Shown here: in pieces, positions 60,105-64,000 of the stretch
Numbering within the stretch: position 1 is the first letter of the stretch
Layout: each line of letters starts with the position of its first letter
Source of the DNA: an uncultured Pseudoxanthomonas sp.
GTDB lineage: Bacteria; Pseudomonadota; Gammaproteobacteria; Xanthomonadales; Xanthomonadaceae
Length of the DNA stretch: 64,000 bases
Assembly: GCA_946479745.1 (NCBI GenBank)
Contig: CAMLGZ010000019.1
Coordinates: 12,231 to 76,230, forward strand
Direction: 5' to 3'
Notes under the pieces: generated by a model
Told to the model about the DNA's origin: nothing
Database searches by the model: none
Seen by the model: the letters and a program-made list of their open reading frames with translations, nothing else
Translations under genes and position numbers: made by a program

Positions 60105-62201
60105 ATGAGCCGTAAACCCTGGCTGTGGGCCGCAGCGATTTTGATTGCCGCCGCATTGGCCGCTACGTTCTTTTTCGCACCGGGAACTCCGGACTTCCCC
60201 ACGCCCGCGCCCACGCCGTTCGGCTGGACCGCGCAGCTGCGCCTGGCGGCGGGCGATGGCGTGCGCGGGATGCGCAACGGGCCGGTCGCGCAGGCGCGCT
60301 TCGACGATCCCTATGGCGCGGCGGTAGCGGAAGACGGCACGCTGTACGTGGCCGATGCGGGCGACAACAACCGGATCCGCAGGATTAGCGCCGAAGGTAC
60401 GGTCACTACGCTGGCCGGCTTCGCAGAAGGCTTTGCCGATGGCGAAGGCACCGCGGCGCGGTTGAATACGCCTTCCGGTCTGGCCCTGGACCTTGCGGGC
60501 AATCTGTATGTCGCCGACACCGGCAACCACGCGATCCGCAAGATCACCCCGCTGGGCATGGTCAGCACCTTAGCCGGCACCGGCGTGGCAGGATTCCGCG
60601 ACGGCGCTCGAACCCGGGCGCAGTTCAACGGCCCCATCGGCGTGGCGGTGGACGCGCACGGCAATGTCTATGTCGCCGACACCTACAACGACCGCATCCG
60701 CAAGATCGATCCGCAAGGGCAGGTCAGCACGCTGGCTGGCGACAGGCCGGGCAACTTGGACGGCGTAGGCGCCGCGGCCCGCTTCGATACGCCCACCGCA
60801 TTGGCGGTGGACGCGCAGGGCATCGTCTGGGTCGCCGACACCCGCAACAACGCCATCCGCCGCGTCGCGCCCGACGGCACCGTGACTACGCCCTACTACG
60901 CCGGGCAGGATGAAGCGGTGCCCGCGCTGCACCGGCCGATGAGCTTGGCGCTGACCTATGACGGCGTGCTTTATGTGGGCGAAATGTCGGGAGGACGGGT
61001 GATCCAGCTTTCCCGCGACGGCCGGCCGCATGTGTTGACCGGCGCTACCCTGGCGCAGCGGCTTTCGCGTCCGGCGGGGTTGGCCCTGGATGCCACGGGC
61101 GCGCTGCTGGTCACCGACGCCGGCAGTCGTCGCCTTCACCGCATCGCACCGGTCGACGCGGCGACCGCCACGGCCATGCCGACGCTGGGCGCGGTGGGTC
61201 CGGCGCCGGGCGATCCGCTGCCCGACACCGGCGGACGCTGGCCATTGCATCCGCAGGACGGCTGGCACGAAGTAGTCGGCACGCTGGGCGAGGTGCGCGG
61301 CAATTACGACAACGAAAGCCGCGACCACCTGCATGGCGGGCTGGACATCCGCGGCGACGTGGGCGCACAGGTGCTGGCGATCGCCGACGGCAAGGTCAGC
61401 AGTCCGTCCGGTGCCTGGGGATTGGGCGAGCTGGGCGAAGGCATGGCGATCGACGGCATCAGCTATATCCATATGCGGGTGGGACGCGATGCGCGCGATG
61501 AAGTGTCCGATCCATCGCGCTTCAAGCTGCTGCGCGACGAAGCCGGTGCGCCCGAACGCGTGCGCGTGCCGCGCGGCACGCGCTTCAAGGCGGGCGAGGT
61601 GCTGGGCACCATCAACCGCATGGCGCACGTGCATCTCAGCGTGGGTGCGAGCGGTTTCGAGCGCAATGCGGTGGCGCTGGGGTTCACCGGCTATGCCGAC
61701 CACTACGCACCGCGCATCGACGGCATAGAGCTGTTCGACATCGGCGAACAACCGCTGGTCAAGCGGACCGATGGCCGCGTGGTGGTGCCGCGCGGGACGG
61801 GCGTGCAGATCGTGGTGGACGCCTGGGACCAGGTGGACCGCAATCTGCCCAGGCGCAGACTGGGCTTGCATGCACTGGGCTACCAGCTGCTGCGCGCCGA
61901 CGGCACACCTTGGCAAGGCTACGAAATTCCGCACATGACCATCGAGTTCAACCGCATGCCCGCGGATCCGGACGCAGTGAAGGTGGCGTATGCGCCAGGT
62001 AGCGGCATCACCGTGCACGGTAGTGCCGCCACCCATTTCAAGTACGTGGTGAGCAACACGGTTCGCGATGGGGAACTCGCTGCTGGCCTATGGCAGCCGG
62101 ACGAACTGCCTGTCGGCGACTACACGCTGCGCATCACCGCCGTCGACTACATGGGCAACGTGGCCAGTAGCGGGCGGGACTTGCCGATAGCATTGGAGTA
62201 A
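60105..62201 (+). CDS. NHL-repeat propeller protein with M23-like domain
   Basis: 698 residues with an N-terminal hydrophobic segment (WLWAAAILIAAALAATFFFA) that anchors or exports it. Residues ~45-350 carry NHL repeats such as GNLYVADTGNHAIRKI and GNVYVADTYNDRIRKI, a propeller for protein binding. Residues ~400-510 match the LytM/M23 peptidase fold: HLHGGLDIRGDVGAQVLAIA and MAHVHLSVG are the usual zinc-ligand places (H-x3-D and H-x-H). A C-terminal beta-domain of unknown type follows. A propeller fused to an M23-like domain is not common; activity is not certain because the rest of the M23 core is diverged. Confidence 0.8.
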   Translation: MSRKPWLWAAAILIAAALAATFFFAPGTPDFPTPAPTPFGWTAQLRLAAGDGVRGMRNGPVAQARFDDPYGAAVAEDGTLYVADAGDNNRIRRISAEGTVTTLAGFAEGFADGEGTAARLNTPSGLALDLAGNLYVADTGNHAIRKITPLGMVSTLAGTGVAGFRDGARTRAQFNGPIGVAVDAHGNVYVADTYNDRIRKIDPQGQVSTLAGDRPGNLDGVGAAARFDTPTALAVDAQGIVWVADTRNNAIRRVAPDGTVTTPYYAGQDEAVPALHRPMSLALTYDGVLYVGEMSGGRVIQLSRDGRPHVLTGATLAQRLSRPAGLALDATGALLVTDAGSRRLHRIAPVDAATATAMPTLGAVGPAPGDPLPDTGGRWPLHPQDGWHEVVGTLGEVRGNYDNESRDHLHGGLDIRGDVGAQVLAIADGKVSSPSGAWGLGELGEGMAIDGISYIHMRVGRDARDEVSDPSRFKLLRDEAGAPERVRVPRGTRFKAGEVLGTINRMAHVHLSVGASGFERNAVALGFTGYADHYAPRIDGIELFDIGEQPLVKRTDGRVVVPRGTGVQIVVDAWDQVDRNLPRRRLGLHALGYQLLRADGTPWQGYEIPHMTIEFNRMPADPDAVKVAYAPGSGITVHGSAATHFKYVVSNTVRDGELAAGLWQPDELPVGDYTLRITAVDYMGNVASSGRDLPIALE

Positions 62202-62362
62202 ATACCTGAAGAGCAAGAATTGACCGGCGTCTCTGTTGAACGCCGCACTACGCACGAGTAAAGGTAAGCCCTGGCCTGTCGTCCCCGCGAAGTCGGGAAC
62301 CCAGCGACTTTGCCGTGACTAAGTAACCCTGGAACCCTGGCACAAGCGATAAAATTGAGGCC
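62202..62362. other. Intergenic with diverged palindrome
   Basis: 160 bases between the NHL gene and the repeats. It holds a CCTGTCGTCCCCGCGAAGTC and GGGAACCCAGCG palindrome-like fragment often seen as a repeat in Xanthomonadaceae. No gene seen. Confidence 0.45.
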
Positions 62363-62400
62363 GTCATCCCAGCGAAAGCTGGGATCCATCTTGCTCTTGC
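62363..62400. repeat. Single arm of GTCATCCCAGCG repeat
   Basis: GTCATCCCAGCGAAAGCTGG and GATCCATCTTG match the pair at 1005-1108. Only one arm is present here. Confidence 0.75.
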
Positions 62401-62428
62401 CCTGGCTTTTACTTTTGCTTTGAAGCAA

Positions 62429-62645
62429 AAGCGTTTCGCGCGTTGCGCGAGTTACTTTCTTTGCTTGTGCAAAGAAAGTAACCAAAGAAACACACCCTAA
62501 CGCCGCGCCCGGCGATAAAGCCGCCGGGTCCGCAAGCAGGCCGGGAATTTCCGTAAGACACATCCTGTGTCTACGGAAACGGCGCACATCCTTGTGCGCC
62601 GCCCCTTCGGGGTTTACCCGTCCTGCTTGCCGCGCCTCACGGGAG
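62429..62645 (+). repeat. Structured ~217-bp dispersed element, copy 2
   Basis: Second copy of the element at 3811-4027, in the same orientation. Differences fall mostly in pairs that keep helices: CCCGGCG/CGCCGGG (62508-62528) in place of CCCAGCG/CGCTGGG, and GACACA/TGTGTC in place of GGCGCA/TGCGCC. The closing helix GCAAGCAGG/CCTGCTTGC replaces GCAAGCGGG/CCCGCTTGC. One position in this last helix loses its pair. The ACTTTCTTTGC and GGCGCACA hairpins are unchanged. Confidence 0.8.
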
Positions 62646-62651
62646 GGTTAG

Positions 62652-62718
62652 GCCAAAGCCAAAACCAAAGCCAAAGCCAAAGCCAAAGCCAAAGCCGAAA
62701 GCCGAAAGCCGAAAGCCT
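62652..62718. repeat. Simple tandem repeat (AAAGCC)n then (GAAAGCC)n
   Basis: About seven hexamer copies followed by three heptamer copies, lying right after the structured element and ~77 bases before the next start codon. Copy number could vary by slippage. Confidence 0.85.
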
Positions 62719-62794
62719 TGACTCGTCGCCCCTGCGTAGGCGGGTATCCATGGACATTGCGTTTGCTCGGCAACTCTGGTGCATCATTACCGCC

Positions 62795-63892
62795 ATGCCT
62801 TTGACCCTGGACCACCTGCGCCGTTACGCCATCGCCCGTTCGCTGTTCAAGCCGACGACGCTGATGCGGGCCATCGAAAAACTCGGCTTCGTTCAAGCCG
62901 ATCCGATCCGTGCGCCGGCGCGTGCGCAGGATCTGACCTTGCGCCAGCGCGTGACCGGCTACCGTGCCGGCGAACTGGAGCGGCGCTATCCGCGGCTGGC
63001 GCTCGAGGAAGACTTTTTCGTCAACTACGGTTTCCTGCCGCGCGCCCACCACGCGCTGATGCATCCGCGCACCGCGCGCACGGGGTGGACGCCGGCGCGA
63101 TGGAAGCAGGCGCGGGCGGTGCGCGAGTTCATCGCCGAACGCGGCGCGGTGCATCCGCGCCAGGTCGATGCCCATTTCGCCCATGGCAAGACCACTAACT
63201 GGTTCGGTGGTTCTTCCAATGCCAGCACCCAGTTGCTGGATGGTATGCACTACCGCGGATTGCTGCGAGTGGCGCGGCGCGATGGCGGCACCCGCGTCTA
63301 TGCCGTGCGCGAAGACGCTGCACCGGTAGAGAAGACCGGTATCGATGCGCGTCTGGATACGTTGATCGATCTGATCGTGCGCAAGTACGCGCCGCTGCCC
63401 GACGCAAGCCTGGGCCAACTGGTGAGCTACCTGGGTCGGGGAGTGCCGCAATGGGACAGCGCGCGCAAACCGGCGCTGGCTCGCGCGCGGCAAGGTCTGC
63501 AGCGCGCACGGGTGGAAGGCGTGGACTGGCTGTGGCCTGCGGACGAACGCGCGGACAGCCGGCGCTGGAAGCCGGACGAACAGGTGCGTCTGCTGACGCC
63601 GTTCGATCCGGTGGTATGGGACCGCCGCCGCTTCCAGCTGCTCTGGGGCTGGGCCTACCGCTTCGAGGCTTATACGCCCGCACCCAAGCGCAAGCTGGGC
63701 TACTACGCGCTTCCTTTGTTGTGGCGCGACCGTGTAATCGGTTGGGGCAATCTGTCGGTGGTCGAAGGCGTGTTGCGGCCGCAGCTGCAATATGTCGACG
63801 GCCATCGGCCGCGCGAGGCCGCGTTCGATGATGCTTTGGAAGCTGAGTTGACGCGGATGCGGGTGTTTCTGGGACTACAGGCTAGCGCCTAA
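62795..63892 (+). CDS. AlkX/YcaQ-type winged-helix DNA glycosylase
   Basis: 365 residues of the HTH_42 family. The catalytic QxD motif FVQADPIRAPARAQDL near residue 31 matches the YcaQ (AlkX) branch, which excises alkylated bases and unhooks interstrand crosslinks, while QxQ occurs in AlkZ. Two winged-helix blocks are suggested by LDTLIDLIVRKYAPLPDASL and ERYLL-like middle parts. The C-terminal PFDPVVWDRRRFQLLWGWAY and KLGYYALPLLWRDRVIGWGN are family hallmarks. The start at MPLTLDHLRRYAIARS aligns with the family; upstream in-frame bases are repeats. Confidence 0.88.
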   Translation: MPLTLDHLRRYAIARSLFKPTTLMRAIEKLGFVQADPIRAPARAQDLTLRQRVTGYRAGELERRYPRLALEEDFFVNYGFLPRAHHALMHPRTARTGWTPARWKQARAVREFIAERGAVHPRQVDAHFAHGKTTNWFGGSSNASTQLLDGMHYRGLLRVARRDGGTRVYAVREDAAPVEKTGIDARLDTLIDLIVRKYAPLPDASLGQLVSYLGRGVPQWDSARKPALARARQGLQRARVEGVDWLWPADERADSRRWKPDEQVRLLTPFDPVVWDRRRFQLLWGWAYRFEAYTPAPKRKLGYYALPLLWRDRVIGWGNLSVVEGVLRPQLQYVDGHRPREAAFDDALEAELTRMRVFLGLQASA

Positions 63893-64000
63893 GTGCACGC
63901 CTTCGGCTATATTCGCACCCAGTCGCCGCCCTGATGCGGGTCGGTTTAATTCAGCAACTGTCTTGTGATCTGATCTTTCAGGCGGCGATGGCATCACCTC
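63893..64000. other. Right-edge intergenic sequence
   Basis: The last 108 bases hold no complete gene that I can support. Confidence 0.4.

Noticed and set aside
62652..62718. Short tandem repeats that could be mistaken for a CRISPR array
   Set aside because: The units are only 6-7 bases with no spacers. No repeat-spacer pattern or cas gene exists in the window.

Overview
The window looks like chromosomal DNA of a GC-rich gammaproteobacterium of the Xanthomonadaceae (Lysobacter/Luteimonas/Pseudoxanthomonas type). This rests on the strong GC bias, on Xanthomonas-type attC sites beginning TTCATTCAAGCC, on several REP families and a RAYT transposase relic, and on housekeeping genes (aceE, maeB, rsgA, dctA). 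Assignments come from reading translations and motifs by eye; no database search was run. No rRNA, tRNA or CRISPR array was seen.

Layout. 1-20.6 kb is core-like: a partial methyltransferase, an SGNH hydrolase, an AlaA-type aminotransferase, rsgA and a DUF1704 (HExxxH/QEGLA) protein. A C4-dicarboxylate module follows (OprP-like porin, LuxR-type response regulator, hybrid histidine kinase, dctA), then maeB, a partner-switching operon (RsbU-like phosphatase, RsbW-like kinase, two STAS antagonists) and aceE. Identical palindromes lie the same distance upstream of the porin and dctA, suggesting they are co-regulated.

20.7-34.6 kb is an accessory island of visibly lower GC that resembles a defence island. 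It holds (a) a membrane protein, an ImmA/IrrE protease, a beta-family protein and an sce7726 nuclease-like protein; (b) a MazG-like pyrophosphohydrolase divergent from a P-loop kinase-like gene, a kinase-adenylosuccinate synthetase fusion and a DUF7002 protein; (c) an XRE regulator beside an unknown gene; (d) a ScoMcrA-like SRA-HNH nuclease; (e) an SGNH hydrolase, a gluzincin protease and a small basic protein. In (b) the synthetase domain carries Ser where PurA has its catalytic Asp, the substitution reported for phage PurZ enzymes that make 2-aminoadenine nucleotides. This operon is the best candidate for an undescribed system.

34.7-64 kb mixes secreted enzymes (chitinase, esterase, M20 peptidase, sialidase-like lipoprotein), an SPFH/zinc-ribbon operon, integron-type gene cassettes without an integrase at 41.9-43.1 kb and 49.8-50.5 kb, a TrmY-family RNA methyltransferase, a hipBA toxin-antitoxin pair, an NHL-propeller/M23-like protein and an AlkX/YcaQ-type glycosylase. 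At least five families of palindromic repeats occupy the intergenic spaces. A ~217-bp structured element present at 3.8 kb and 62.4 kb shows compensatory base changes.
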